A DNA stretch of 62,670 nt from DASQWP01 sp050697555. Lineage in GTDB: Bacteria > Actinomycetota > Thermoleophilia > Gaiellales > Gaiellaceae. Positions 15,832-23,337 of this stretch are shown here, piece after piece. Positions within the stretch are counted from its first letter, which is position 1. Every line of letters begins with the position of its first letter. The position numbers and the translations under genes are program-made. The notes below the pieces were generated by a model that was given only the letters and a program-made list of their open reading frames with translations, did not search any database and was not told the origin of the DNA. Location: NCBI GenBank assembly GCA_050697555.1, contig JBOHAD010000007.1:1-62670 (forward strand). Reading direction: 5' to 3'.

Positions 15832-16840
15832 AGGCCACTCGGACGACCGCCACCACGGGAAGACGATGTACGGGGTCATCCGCTACGCCGCCGATCCGGT
15901 CGTCTGCGTACTCGACTCGGAGCGAGCGGGGGAGACGGTAGAGGGGATCCCGGTCGTCGCGTCGGTCGAGGACGGGCTCGTCCACGAGCCGACGACCGCC
16001 CTCGTCGGCGTCGCGCCGAGCGGAGGGCGGCTCCCTCCCGTCTGGCGTTCGATCCTCGCGGACGCCCTGCGGGCGGGACTGGACGTCGAGGCCGGCATGC
16101 ACGAGTTCCTGGCCGACGACCCGGAGCTCGCCCGGCTCGCCGGCGAGCACGGGGTCGAGCTCCGTGACCTGCGCCGTCCGCCCGCCGACCTGAGCGTCTC
16201 GACGGGCGCCAACCTCACGCACGGGGCCTCGGTCGCCCTGACCGTCGGGTCGGATTGCGCCATCGGCAAGAAGACCGTGGCGATCGAGCTCGACCGGGCC
16301 GCGCGGGCGCGCGGGCTCTCATCCGTCTTCGTGCCCACAGGCCAGACGGGGATCATGATCGCGGGCTGGGGGATCGCCGTCGACGCCGTCGTCGCGGACT
16401 TCCTCGCCGGCGCCGCCGAGCGGCTCGTCGTCGAAGGAGCGGCGCGGGGAGGCCTGCTCTGGGTCGAGGGCCAGGGCTCGCTCGTCCATCCGCAGTACTC
16501 GGGCGTCACGCTCGGGCTCCTGCACGGGAGCGCGCCGCATGTCCTCGTCCTCTGCCACAAGGCGGGCGAGACACACGTCGAGGGCATGCCCGAGCACCCG
16601 ATTCCGGCTCTGCGCAAGCTCGTCGGACTCTACGAGCAGGCGTCTCTTCCCGCGAGGCCGGCGCGAGTCGCAGGCCTCGCGCTGAATACGGGCAGGCTGC
16701 CGGAGCGAGAGGCCCGCGCCGCGGTTGCCGCCGCCCAGGAGGAGCTCGGACTGCCCTCCGACGACCCTGTCCGTTTTGGCCCTGACCGGATCCTTGACGC
16801 CGTGCTCGCCGCCTTGTCGTCGGGTATAACGCGAGAATGA
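15806..16840 (+). CDS. dgcN: DUF1611 P-loop protein, DgcN-like N-acetyltransferase
   Basis: 344 aa. An N-terminal domain (about 1–130) is followed by a P-loop domain with Walker-A-like GSDCAIGKKT near 147–156. A conserved HxHP-like run (EGQGSLVHPQYSG) lies near residue 225. DUF1611 proteins beside dgcA have been described as D-glutamate N-acetyltransferases (DgcN); the assignment here rests on that pairing. A Shine-Dalgarno GGGAG lies 5 nt before the ATG, inside the end of dgcA, so the two are coupled. It overlaps the next gene by 4 nt (ATGA). Confidence 0.8.
   Translation: MKRYLVLAEGHSDDRHHGKTMYGVIRYAADPVVCVLDSERAGETVEGIPVVASVEDGLVHEPTTALVGVAPSGGRLPPVWRSILADALRAGLDVEAGMHEFLADDPELARLAGEHGVELRDLRRPPADLSVSTGANLTHGASVALTVGSDCAIGKKTVAIELDRAARARGLSSVFVPTGQTGIMIAGWGIAVDAVVADFLAGAAERLVVEGAARGGLLWVEGQGSLVHPQYSGVTLGLLHGSAPHVLVLCHKAGETHVEGMPEHPIPALRKLVGLYEQASLPARPARVAGLALNTGRLPEREARAAVAAAQEELGLPSDDPVRFGPDRILDAVLAALSSGITRE
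16825..16830 (+). promoter_or_regulatory. Leaderless -10 box of the first M29 gene
   Basis: TATAAC inside the 3' end of dgcN ends 6 nt before the ATG at 16837, so the aminopeptidase genes could be transcribed separately as well as from the dgcA promoter. Confidence 0.4.
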
Positions 16841-17979
16841 TCGATCCCCGGATCGACCGCCTCGCCGACCTCATCGTCGACTACTCGCTCGAGCTCGAGG
16901 AGGGCCACGTCGTCCGCCTGGACGGCTTCGAGGTTGCGGCACCGTTCGCCCTCGCGCTCTACAGGGCCGCCCTCCGGGCGGGAGGGCACCCGTACACACG
17001 GATCAGCTTCTCGGGCTTGCTCGAGATGCTCCTCGAGCACGGGTCGGAGGAGCAGCTCGACTACATCTCCCCGCTCCAGTGGGACGAGATCGAGCACCTG
17101 GACGCGCTCGTGACGATCTGGTCGGAGGCGAACACGCGCTCGCTCTCCCGCGTCGATCCCGTCCGCCACGCCCGTCTGATCGGCTCGCAGCGGAAGCTCT
17201 CCAACCGCCGCTGGGAGCGGATCTCCAGGGGCGAGATGCGCTGGTGCGGCACCCTCTTTCCCACGCAAGCCCACGCCCAGGAGGCGGAGATGTCGCTCGC
17301 CGAGTACGAGGACTTCGTCTTCGCCGCCTGCCACGTCCACGAGGACGACGCGGCGGCGCACTGGCGATCGGTCGCGGTCGAGCTCGAGGCCCGCGCGCGC
17401 GAGCTAGCGTCGGTCCGTGAGCTGCGCATCGTCGGTCCGGACACCGATCTGCGCCTGAGCGTGGACGGGCGCTCCTGGCTGGCCGCGGACGGGCACTACA
17501 ACCTGCCTGACGGCGAGGTCTTCACCAGCCCGGTCGAGACGGAGACCGAAGGGGAGATTCGCTACACGTTCCCGGCCATCTACCACGGCCGCGAGGTGGA
17601 GGACGTCCGGCTCCGCTTCGAGGAGGGGCGCGTGGTCGCCGCGGAGGCCGCGCACGGCGACGACTACCTCCGCTCGCTCCTCGACATGGACGACGGCGCG
17701 CGCACCCTCGGCGAGGTCGCCTTCGGCCTCAACTACGAGATCGACCGCTTCACGCGGAACATCCTCTTCGACGAGAAAATCGGCGGCACCATGCACCTTG
17801 CGGTCGGCTCGGGCTTCCCGCAGACGGGGGGGCAGAACACGTCCGGCCTGCACTGGGACATGATCTGCGACCTCCGCGAAGACGGCGAGGTCTACGCCGA
17901 CGGCGAGCTCGTCTGGAAGGACGGACACTTCCTCGCCGAGCCGGCCGTCGAGATCGTCGAGAGCGGCGTCGGTGGCTGA
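16837..17979 (+). CDS. M29 family aminopeptidase
   Basis: 380 aa, the usual length for the AmpS/aminopeptidase T family of cytoplasmic metallo-aminopeptidases. The family block NLPDGEVFT lies near 221–229, NILFDEKIGGT near 306–316 supplies a metal-binding glutamate, and GLHWDMICD near 338–346 supplies His and Asp ligands. Broad N-terminal trimming of peptides is expected. It sits after dgcN and is followed by a paralogue with which it overlaps by 8 bp, so the pair probably arose by tandem duplication. Confidence 0.9.
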   Translation: MIDPRIDRLADLIVDYSLELEEGHVVRLDGFEVAAPFALALYRAALRAGGHPYTRISFSGLLEMLLEHGSEEQLDYISPLQWDEIEHLDALVTIWSEANTRSLSRVDPVRHARLIGSQRKLSNRRWERISRGEMRWCGTLFPTQAHAQEAEMSLAEYEDFVFAACHVHEDDAAAHWRSVAVELEARARELASVRELRIVGPDTDLRLSVDGRSWLAADGHYNLPDGEVFTSPVETETEGEIRYTFPAIYHGREVEDVRLRFEEGRVVAAEAAHGDDYLRSLLDMDDGARTLGEVAFGLNYEIDRFTRNILFDEKIGGTMHLAVGSGFPQTGGQNTSGLHWDMICDLREDGEVYADGELVWKDGHFLAEPAVEIVESGVGG

Positions 17980-19084
17980 CCCCCACGTCGAGCGGCTGGC
18001 CGGAGTCCTGGTCGAGTACTCGACGCGGGTGCAGCGGGGAGACCTCGTCTGCATCGACGCCCCGCTCGCCGGTGGGCCGCTCATCTCCGCGCTGTACGAA
18101 AAGGTGCTCGAGGCGGACGGGCATCCTCAGCTCCGGGCGGACGCGGACGGCGAGCTCGAGGTGCTCCTGAAGCACGGCAGCGACACCCAGCTCGAGTGGG
18201 TCAACCCCGCAGGAATGAACGAGGTCGAGCGGGCCGACGTCCGAATCGCCGTCGAGGCGGAGACCAACACGCGCGGGCTCACTGGGATCGATCCCTCCCG
18301 TCAGGCCCTCCGCGCCCGCGCGCGGGAGCCCCTCCGCAAGCGTTACTTCGAGCGCTCGGCGGCGGGTGAGCTCCGCTCTGTCGTCACCCTGTACCCGACG
18401 CATGCCACCGCCCAGGACGCGGAGATGTCCCTCGACCAGTACGAGGACTTCGTCTACCAGGCCGGCCTGCTCGACAGCGAGGATCCGGTCAGCGCGTGGA
18501 AGGCGCTCGGCGAGCGCTTCGCCCGGCTCGCCGTGTGGCTCGGCGGCAAGCGGGAGCTGCGCGTGGTGGGCGACGGCACCGATCTCACCCTCGGCGTCGA
18601 GGGGCGGACGTGGGTGCCCTGCGACGGACACGAGAACTTTCCGGACGGGGAGGTCTTCACCGGCCCTGAGGAAACGAGCGTGCACGGAACGGTGCGCTTC
18701 ACCTACCCCGCCAGCTTCGGAGGCCGGCGCGTGAGCGGCATCGAACTCGAGTTCGAGGGCGGCGAGGTCGTGCGCGGCCGCGCCGAGCGCGGCGAGGAGT
18801 TCCTCCAGGAGATGCTGGCCCTCGACGAGGGCGCCCGCCGGGCCGGCGAGTTCTCGTTCGGGATGAACGACGCGGTGCGCGAGTTCACAGGCCACACGCT
18901 CTTCGACGAGAAGATCGGCGGCACCGTCCATCTCGCCCTGGGCGCGTCGTATCCCGAGAGCGGGGGAAAGAATGAGTCTGCGCTCCACTGGGACCTCGTG
19001 TGCGACCTGCGAACGGGAAGCGAGGTCTACGCCGACGGAGAGGTCGTCTACCGCGACGGCCGCTTCCTCGACGGCGTCCTCTGA
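17972..19084 (+). CDS. M29 family aminopeptidase (paralogue)
   Basis: 370 aa from GTG 17972, overlapping the end of the first M29 gene. The same blocks are present: NFPDGEVFTGPEE, TLFDEKIGGTVHLALG and ALHWDLVCDL, so all metal ligands are kept. It aligns along its whole length with the upstream protein but has clearly diverged, suggesting different peptide preferences. Next to dgcA–dgcN, the pair may feed amino acids from peptides, including cell-wall fragments, into glutamate metabolism; that is inference. Its TGA overlaps the presumed CTG start of the next gene. Confidence 0.9.
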   Translation: MADPHVERLAGVLVEYSTRVQRGDLVCIDAPLAGGPLISALYEKVLEADGHPQLRADADGELEVLLKHGSDTQLEWVNPAGMNEVERADVRIAVEAETNTRGLTGIDPSRQALRARAREPLRKRYFERSAAGELRSVVTLYPTHATAQDAEMSLDQYEDFVYQAGLLDSEDPVSAWKALGERFARLAVWLGGKRELRVVGDGTDLTLGVEGRTWVPCDGHENFPDGEVFTGPEETSVHGTVRFTYPASFGGRRVSGIELEFEGGEVVRGRAERGEEFLQEMLALDEGARRAGEFSFGMNDAVREFTGHTLFDEKIGGTVHLALGASYPESGGKNESALHWDLVCDLRTGSEVYADGEVVYRDGRFLDGVL

Positions 19085-19551
19085 TCGCGCTCCTCGGCGA
19101 CACGCACCTGCCGCGTGGCACGCGCCGGCTCCCGGACGGCTGCCGACGGCTGCTCGAGAGCGCCGACCTCATCGTGCACGTGGGCGACTTCACGGCGAGC
19201 TCGGTGCTCGAGGAGCTGCGCGAGCTGGGCCCGGTGGAGGCCGTTCACGGAAACATGGACGAGCCGGCTCTTCGGCGCGCCCTCCCCGAGCGGGCGATCG
19301 TCGACGCGGAGCGGATGCGCATCGGGCTCGTCCACGACGCCGGGCCCGCCTCGGGACGCCACGAGCGCCTGGCAGGCAGGTTCGGCGGCTGCGACCTCAT
19401 CGCGTACGGCCATAGCCACGTCCCGGAGCTCGCGCGGGTGGGGGAGACGTGGATCGTCAACCCCGGGAGCCCGACCGAGCGGCGCCGTGCGCCCTCCCAC
19501 ACGATGGTCGTCGTGAGCGCCGGCGTCCCGGAGCTCGTCCATCTGGACTGA
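19081..19551 (+). CDS. YfcE/MJ0936-type metallophosphoesterase with CTG start
   Basis: 156 aa from CTG 19081. The family signatures are visible: GDTH (6–9), HVGDF, HGNMD, HD and YGHSH, the metal-binding residues of small calcineurin-like phosphodiesterases. These proteins begin directly before the first strand (xxIALxSDTH), and here that position is CTG-ATC-GCG, with the CTG overlapping the TGA of the M29 gene (CTGA). The only upstream canonical in-frame start (GTG 19000) would add 27 arginine-rich residues overlapping the M29 gene. The substrate is unknown. Confidence 0.82.
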   Translation: MIALLGDTHLPRGTRRLPDGCRRLLESADLIVHVGDFTASSVLEELRELGPVEAVHGNMDEPALRRALPERAIVDAERMRIGLVHDAGPASGRHERLAGRFGGCDLIAYGHSHVPELARVGETWIVNPGSPTERRRAPSHTMVVVSAGVPELVHLD

Positions 19552-19570
19552 GTCCGTCCGACCCTTCTCC

Positions 19571-19576
19571 TATCAT
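19571..19576 (+). promoter_or_regulatory. Leaderless -10 box of the LysM gene
   Basis: TATCAT ends 8 nt before the ATG at 19585, predicting a transcript starting 1–2 nt before the start codon. Confidence 0.5.
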
Positions 19577-19584
19577 GCGAACAT

Positions 19585-19845
19585 ATGTTCCGTCGCTGGC
19601 TTCTCCTTCTTCTCGTGCTCGCAGTCGCCCTCGCGCTCGCGGTGCCCCGTCCTTCGAGCGGGGCGCACGGCGAGCAGCGCTACGTCGTGCGACCGGGCGA
19701 CACGCTCTGGGAGCTGGCCGTCCAGCGCTTCGGGGGCGACCCGCGCAAGGGCGTCTGGGAGATCCGCGAGCGAAACGGTATGGCCGGCGCGCTGCTCGAG
19801 CCCGGCATGGTCCTCTACCTGCCCGCACGGGCAGGTGGTGCCTAG
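19585..19845 (+). CDS. Small LysM-domain exported protein
   Basis: 86 aa. A basic N-terminus and a hydrophobic stretch (WLLLLLVLAVALALAV, residues 5–20) form a signal peptide or anchor. A single LysM domain follows (about 32–80), with the typical YVVRPGDTLWELA opening and a closing PGMVLYLP. LysM binds peptidoglycan, so the protein should sit at the outer face of the membrane or in the wall. Proteins of this size and layout lie in many actinobacterial genomes beside lexA/nrdR; that context is absent here. Confidence 0.85.
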   Translation: MFRRWLLLLLVLAVALALAVPRPSSGAHGEQRYVVRPGDTLWELAVQRFGGDPRKGVWEIRERNGMAGALLEPGMVLYLPARAGGA

Positions 19846-19966
19846 CGCGAACGCCGTAGCCTCCTGACCACTGTCCCGTCCGGCTCTCGGGCGACGTACG
19901 GACACTTCCCCCTCGGATGCCTGACCGCGGGTGCCAACCGGCTCTGGGCCTCGGTCGCCGTCCCCG

Positions 19967-19972
19967 TACACT
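19967..19972 (+). promoter_or_regulatory. Leaderless -10 box of rnz
   Basis: TACACT ends 6 nt before GTG 19979, which supports that start over an upstream ATG at 19931. The rest of the gap 19846–19966 shows nothing recognisable. Confidence 0.55.
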
Positions 19973-19978
19973 TGCCGC

Positions 19979-21058
19979 GTGGATCTTGACATCGTGTTTC
20001 TCGGCACGTCGGGCTCCGTGCCGACCGCGCGGCGCGGGCTCACCGGCACTTTGATCCGGCGGGGCGGCGAGCGGATCCTCGTCGACTGCGGCGAAGGAAC
20101 GCAGCGTCAGCTCCTGCGCTCCACGGTGGGGCTCGCCGAGCTGCCCGAGGTGTTCGTCAGCCACTTCCACGCCGATCATTACCTGGGTCTGCCGGGCATG
20201 CTGAAGACGTTCCAGCTCCGAGGCCGCGAGCTCCCGCTCACGGTCTACGGCCCGCCCGGGCTGGTCGACCTCTTCGGTGCGCTGAGGCGGATCTTCGGGA
20301 AGCTCACGTACCCGTTCGAGCTCGTGGAGCTGCGGCCCGGTGACAGCCTCGACCGTGGCGACTATCGCGTCGTCGTCTTCGAGGTCGCGCACGCCGTAAC
20401 GGCGAACGGGTACGCGTTCGTCGAAACGCCTCGCCCGGGGCGCTTCGACGTCGCCTCCGCCACGGCCCTCGGCGTCGAAGAGGGCCCGCTCTTCGGCCGG
20501 CTCCAGCGCGGGGAGACGGTCGAGCTCCCCGCAGGAACCAGGGTCACGCCCCAGCAGGTGCTCGGGCCTCCGCGCGCCGGCCGCAAGATCGTCCTCGCCG
20601 GCGACACCGCCCCGGCGCGCTCCGTGCTGGACATCGCGCGGGAGGCGGACGTGCTCGTGCACGAGGCGACCTTCGCCTCCGAGGAGCGCGACCGCGCGGC
20701 CGAGACGGCGCACTCGACTGCCGTGGACGCAGCCGAGCTCGCGCGCGCGGCGGACGTCCGCATGCTGGTCCTCACGCACCTCTCCAACCGCTACTTCGGG
20801 CCCGAGATCGCACGCGAGGCGCGCGAGGTCTTCCCCGAGACTGTCGTCCCGCGCGACTTCGATATCATCGACGTCCGGTTTCCCGAGCGGGGCGGCCCCC
20901 GACTCGTCAAGGCCGGGGGACGAGCGACCCGAGAGGAAGGCGAGGGCCATGGCGGGCATGGTGCAGGTGGCGGTAGCGAGCGACCTGGCGGAGGCCGAGG
21001 AGATCCAGACGATCCTGCACTCGGCGGGGATCCCGTCCGAGCTGGAGCTCGCGGTTGA
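19979..21058 (+). CDS. rnz: Ribonuclease Z (tRNA 3' endonuclease)
   Basis: 359 aa from GTG 19979. The metallo-beta-lactamase motif H62-F-H64-A-D66-H67 and later LAGDTAP, HEATF and LTHLSNRY blocks identify RNase Z, which cuts the 3' trailer from tRNA precursors. This matters here because tRNA-Arg lacks an encoded CCA. The family core ends near residue 310; the remaining ~45 residues are Gly/Arg-rich and run 110 nt into the next gene in a different frame, so the tail looks like accidental extension. The start is set by a TACACT box 6 nt upstream. Confidence 0.9.
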   Translation: MDLDIVFLGTSGSVPTARRGLTGTLIRRGGERILVDCGEGTQRQLLRSTVGLAELPEVFVSHFHADHYLGLPGMLKTFQLRGRELPLTVYGPPGLVDLFGALRRIFGKLTYPFELVELRPGDSLDRGDYRVVVFEVAHAVTANGYAFVETPRPGRFDVASATALGVEEGPLFGRLQRGETVELPAGTRVTPQQVLGPPRAGRKIVLAGDTAPARSVLDIAREADVLVHEATFASEERDRAAETAHSTAVDAAELARAADVRMLVLTHLSNRYFGPEIAREAREVFPETVVPRDFDIIDVRFPERGGPRLVKAGGRATREEGEGHGGHGAGGGSERPGGGRGDPDDPALGGDPVRAGARG

Positions 21059-21182
21059 GCAGCATCCTGCGGCGCTCGACGACGCCCCGCAAAAGGTGCT
21101 GGTCCCCGAGAGAGAGCTCGAAGCGGCCCAGCACGCCATCGAGGCGATGACCGATCCCGACGAGCTCATTGGGGGCCGCTAG
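20949..21182 (+). CDS. DUF2007 family small protein
   Basis: 77 aa. The sequence (VQVAVASDLAEAEEIQTILHSAGIPSELEL…KVLVPERELEAAQHAIE) matches the compact ferredoxin-like DUF2007 fold, annotated as a putative signal-transducing protein; the biochemical role is unknown. A Shine-Dalgarno-like GGAAGG lies upstream of the ATG. It is embedded in the end of rnz for 110 nt, in another frame. The next gene begins 14 nt before its stop. Confidence 0.75.
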   Translation: MAGMVQVAVASDLAEAEEIQTILHSAGIPSELELAVEQHPAALDDAPQKVLVPERELEAAQHAIEAMTDPDELIGGR

Positions 21183-21936
21183 GGCCGCCGGCCCGCAGGC
21201 GCCCGATTTCGGGCCGCTCGCGGAGAGCTACGACCGGCTCCGGCCGGTGGACTCCAACTGGTGGGAGGTCTTCGAGCTCCTCGTTCGCGAGGGCGACCTC
21301 GCCGGCCGGCGCGTGCTCGACGTCGGCTGCGGGACCGGCCGCCTCGCCACGGCGCTCGCAGAGCGAGGCTCACGCGTCTGGGGCGTGGACCCTTCGGACG
21401 AGATGCTCCGACAGGCTCGCGCCGTCGCCGGCAATCGCGTCGGGCTCAAGCACGGACGCGCCGAGGAGCTCCCCTTCAAGGACGCCTGGTTCGAGCGGGC
21501 TGTCCTGCGCACGGTCGTCCACCTGGTCGACCGCCCCCGGGCGCTCCCAGAGCTCGCCCGGGTCGTCGCTCCCGGCGGGCGGGCTGTGATCGCCACCTTC
21601 GCGCCCGAGCACTTCGGCTCGTACTGGTTGGGCGCCTTCTTTCCCGAGCTGCTCGAGATCGACCGAGCGCGGTTCCCGACCGGCGACGAGCTCGCGGACG
21701 AGCTCTCGGCGGCCGCCTTCGATCCGATTCACACCCACCGGCTGTCCCAGCGCGGAAGCCTCGCCCGCGAGGACGCCGTCGAGCGGATCCGCGGCCGCTA
21801 CATCTCGACTTTGCGCCTCCTGGACGACGAGTCGTTCGCTCGAGGGCTCGCGGAGGCCGAGCGCGGGCTCCCCGAATCCGTGGCCTTCACGATCGAGTGG
21901 ATCGTGCTCGTCGCCGAGCGCGCCGGCCGTCAGTAG
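21169..21936 (+). CDS. Class I SAM-dependent methyltransferase
   Basis: 255 aa from TTG 21169. The AdoMet motif I VLDVGCGTGRLA is at about residues 44–55, followed by an acidic end of strand 2 (VWGVDPS) and a motif resembling ubiquinone/menaquinone-type methyltransferases (LARVVAPGGRAVI). The acceptor substrate cannot be inferred. The TTG is the only start that does not lie deep in DUF2007. It is convergent with the DsrE-like gene, with stops 6 bp apart on opposite strands. Confidence 0.82.
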   Translation: MGAARAAGPQAPDFGPLAESYDRLRPVDSNWWEVFELLVREGDLAGRRVLDVGCGTGRLATALAERGSRVWGVDPSDEMLRQARAVAGNRVGLKHGRAEELPFKDAWFERAVLRTVVHLVDRPRALPELARVVAPGGRAVIATFAPEHFGSYWLGAFFPELLEIDRARFPTGDELADELSAAAFDPIHTHRLSQRGSLAREDAVERIRGRYISTLRLLDDESFARGLAEAERGLPESVAFTIEWIVLVAERAGRQ

Positions 21937-22281
21937 GTCAGCGTCGTCTCGGCCCAGACCGCCAGCTCGACGAGCTTCTCCGGCGGCGCGAGCTCGACTC
22001 CCTCGCGCGCGGCTCCGTCGACGCCCCGCGCCTTGCTCGACATCCCGGAGAGGAAGAAGGGCACGCCCGCGTCGGCGAGCGAGCTCCAGTGCTCGCCGAG
22101 CGAGCCGGTGCCGACCCCCTGAACCGCGCCGGCCGTCTCCGGCCGGGCCAGCTGAACCGCGTCGCCGGCGAGGAAGACGCGCACCTCGTGCCCTTCCGCG
22201 GCCGCCGTCCGGGCGACGAGGAGCGCGAGCGCAGCCCGGGTGCTCCGGCCCGGTCGCCAGGTGAACGAGGACGCGCGCCAG
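21930..22281 (-). pseudogene. DsrE-like gene with CTG start and internal frameshift
   Basis: After the DUF1059 stop, a strong GGAGGAGGAG lies 5 nt before CTG 22281, opening ARVLVHLATGPEHP. Homology to DsrE/F-like proteins continues only in another frame (TRAALALLVARTAAAEGHEVRVFLAG) to the stop at 21930. The break is around 22233–22243 (GAGCACCCGGGCTGCG). The joined product would be about 116 aa, a normal DsrE length. Either a real disabling indel, a sequencing error, or frameshifting explains it; the intact C-terminal part could also be translated from an internal GTG at 22184. Confidence 0.6.
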
Positions 22282-22283
22282 GG

Positions 22284-22442
22284 CTACTCCTCCTCCGCCA
22301 TGCCGAGGATGTCGTCGCGCGAGAGCTTGCCGACGAGCTCGGGATGGTCGCGCTGGACGTGCGTCTCGACCCGGGCGACGAGGTCGTCGTCGCTCTCGGC
22401 GCGCACCGTCTGCCCGCATTCGCAGTTGACTACCTTCGGCAT
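22284..22442 (-). CDS. DUF1059 small protein
   Basis: 52 aa: MPKVVNCECGQTVRAESDDDLV…VETHVQRDHPEL. The Cys-x-Cys pair near the N-terminus and the H-x3-H-like helix fit the DUF1059 family, small putative metal-binding proteins of unknown role. It has a textbook Shine-Dalgarno (AAGGAGG) 5 nt before the ATG and is followed directly by the DsrE-like gene, with which it would form an operon. It is divergent from the BTAD regulator. Confidence 0.8.
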   Translation of the reverse strand: MPKVVNCECGQTVRAESDDDLVARVETHVQRDHPELVGKLSRDDILGMAEEE

Positions 22443-22470
22443 TCCGACCTCCTTGAAGACGATGCGCGCA

Positions 22471-22499
22471 TTGTCGCGGGCGGCGGTTGCGGTTACCTT
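22471..22499 (+). promoter_or_regulatory. Promoter of the BTAD regulator gene
   Basis: TTGTCG and TACCTT are spaced by 17 bp; the -10 ends 9 nt before TTG 22509, predicting a 2–3 nt leader. It lies in the divergent space shared with DUF1059. Confidence 0.5.
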
Positions 22500-22508
22500 G
22501 TCGAAATC

Positions 22509-23285
22509 TTGGCGTCTGAGAGCGGACCGAGGATTCAGCTCTGCGGGCGCCTCGTCGTCGAGTTGCGGGGGAAGCGGCTCGAGAGCGCCCTTCCGGGCCG
22601 CCAGGGGCGGCTTCTCTTCATCTACCTCGCGGCCAACCGAGCGCGTCCGCTCGGACGGGACGAGCTCGCCGACGCGCTCTGGCCCGCGAACCCGCCCGAA
22701 GCGGCGGAGGCCTCGCTCTCCGCCGTCCTCTCCAAGCTGCGGCGCGTTCTCGGCGCCGAGACGCTCGCCGGTAAGAGCGAGCTGCGGCTCGTCCTCCCGC
22801 CGGACGCGTGGATCGACCTCGAGGCGGCGAGCGTCGGTGTGCACCGGGCCGAATCGGCCGTGGCGCTCGGGGAGTGGGCGCGCGCCTGGGCGCCCGCGCG
22901 GACCGCGCTCTACGTGGCAAACCGGGGCTTCCTGCCCGCGGAGGACGCCCCCTGGATCGTGGAGCGCCGCCGCCGCCTCGAGGACGTGCGCCTGCGCGCG
23001 CTCGAGTGCATCGCCGCTGCGGGCCTCGCCATGGGCGGCACCGAGGTGGCAGCGGCCGAGCGTTCCGCCCGCGCGCTCGTCGAGCTGGCGCCGTTCCGGG
23101 AGAGCGGCTACCGCTACCTGATGGAGGCGTTGGCCGCGCGTGACAACGCCGCCGAGGCCCTCCGCGTGTACGACCGCTTGCGCCGCCTCCTGCGCGAGGA
23201 GCTCGGCGTCGCGCCGGGCGCTGCTGCCCAGGAGCTCCACCGCCGCCTGCTCGGCCGCCTGGACGCCGTCCGGCCGGGCGGCTAG
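22509..23285 (+). CDS. BTAD-domain (SARP-like) transcriptional regulator
   Basis: 258 aa from TTG 22509. An N-terminal OmpR-type winged helix (about 8–95; GRQGRLLFIYLAANR, DELADALWP, LSAVLSKLRRVLG) is joined to a bacterial transcriptional activation domain (about 100–258) ending RVYDRLRRLLREELGVAPGAAAQELHRRLL. Members bind direct repeats and activate transcription. There is no C-terminal ATPase, so it is the short SARP type. It lies immediately before the pyr operon, whose -10 box uses its TAG stop; whether it regulates pyr genes is unknown. Confidence 0.85.
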   Translation: MASESGPRIQLCGRLVVELRGKRLESALPGRQGRLLFIYLAANRARPLGRDELADALWPANPPEAAEASLSAVLSKLRRVLGAETLAGKSELRLVLPPDAWIDLEAASVGVHRAESAVALGEWARAWAPARTALYVANRGFLPAEDAPWIVERRRRLEDVRLRALECIAAAGLAMGGTEVAAAERSARALVELAPFRESGYRYLMEALAARDNAAEALRVYDRLRRLLREELGVAPGAAAQELHRRLLGRLDAVRPGG

Positions 23286-23288
23286 TCT
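23260..23288 (+). promoter_or_regulatory. Promoter of the pyr operon
   Basis: TAGTCT at 23283–23288 contains the TAG stop codon of the upstream gene. A -35-like TGGACG lies 17 bp before it. The predicted start near 23295 places the PyrR-binding loop at the very 5' end of the mRNA. Confidence 0.5.
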
Positions 23289-23297
23289 CCAGCCCGC

Positions 23298-23331
23298 ACC
23301 TTTAACTCGGTCCCGTGAGGCCGGAAAGGAG
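23298..23331 (+). promoter_or_regulatory. PyrR-binding RNA loop covering the pyrR ribosome binding site
   Basis: The RNA has the PyrR recognition pattern: CCTTTAA, then GTCCCGTGAGGC in the loop, then GGAAAGG closing the stem. The closing arm AAAGGAG (23325–23331) is also the Shine-Dalgarno, 6 nt before GTG 23338. PyrR bound with UMP should therefore hide the ribosome binding site, as reported for mycobacterial pyr operons, rather than acting through a terminator, which is not present. Confidence 0.8.
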
Positions 23332-23337
23332 TTGCTG

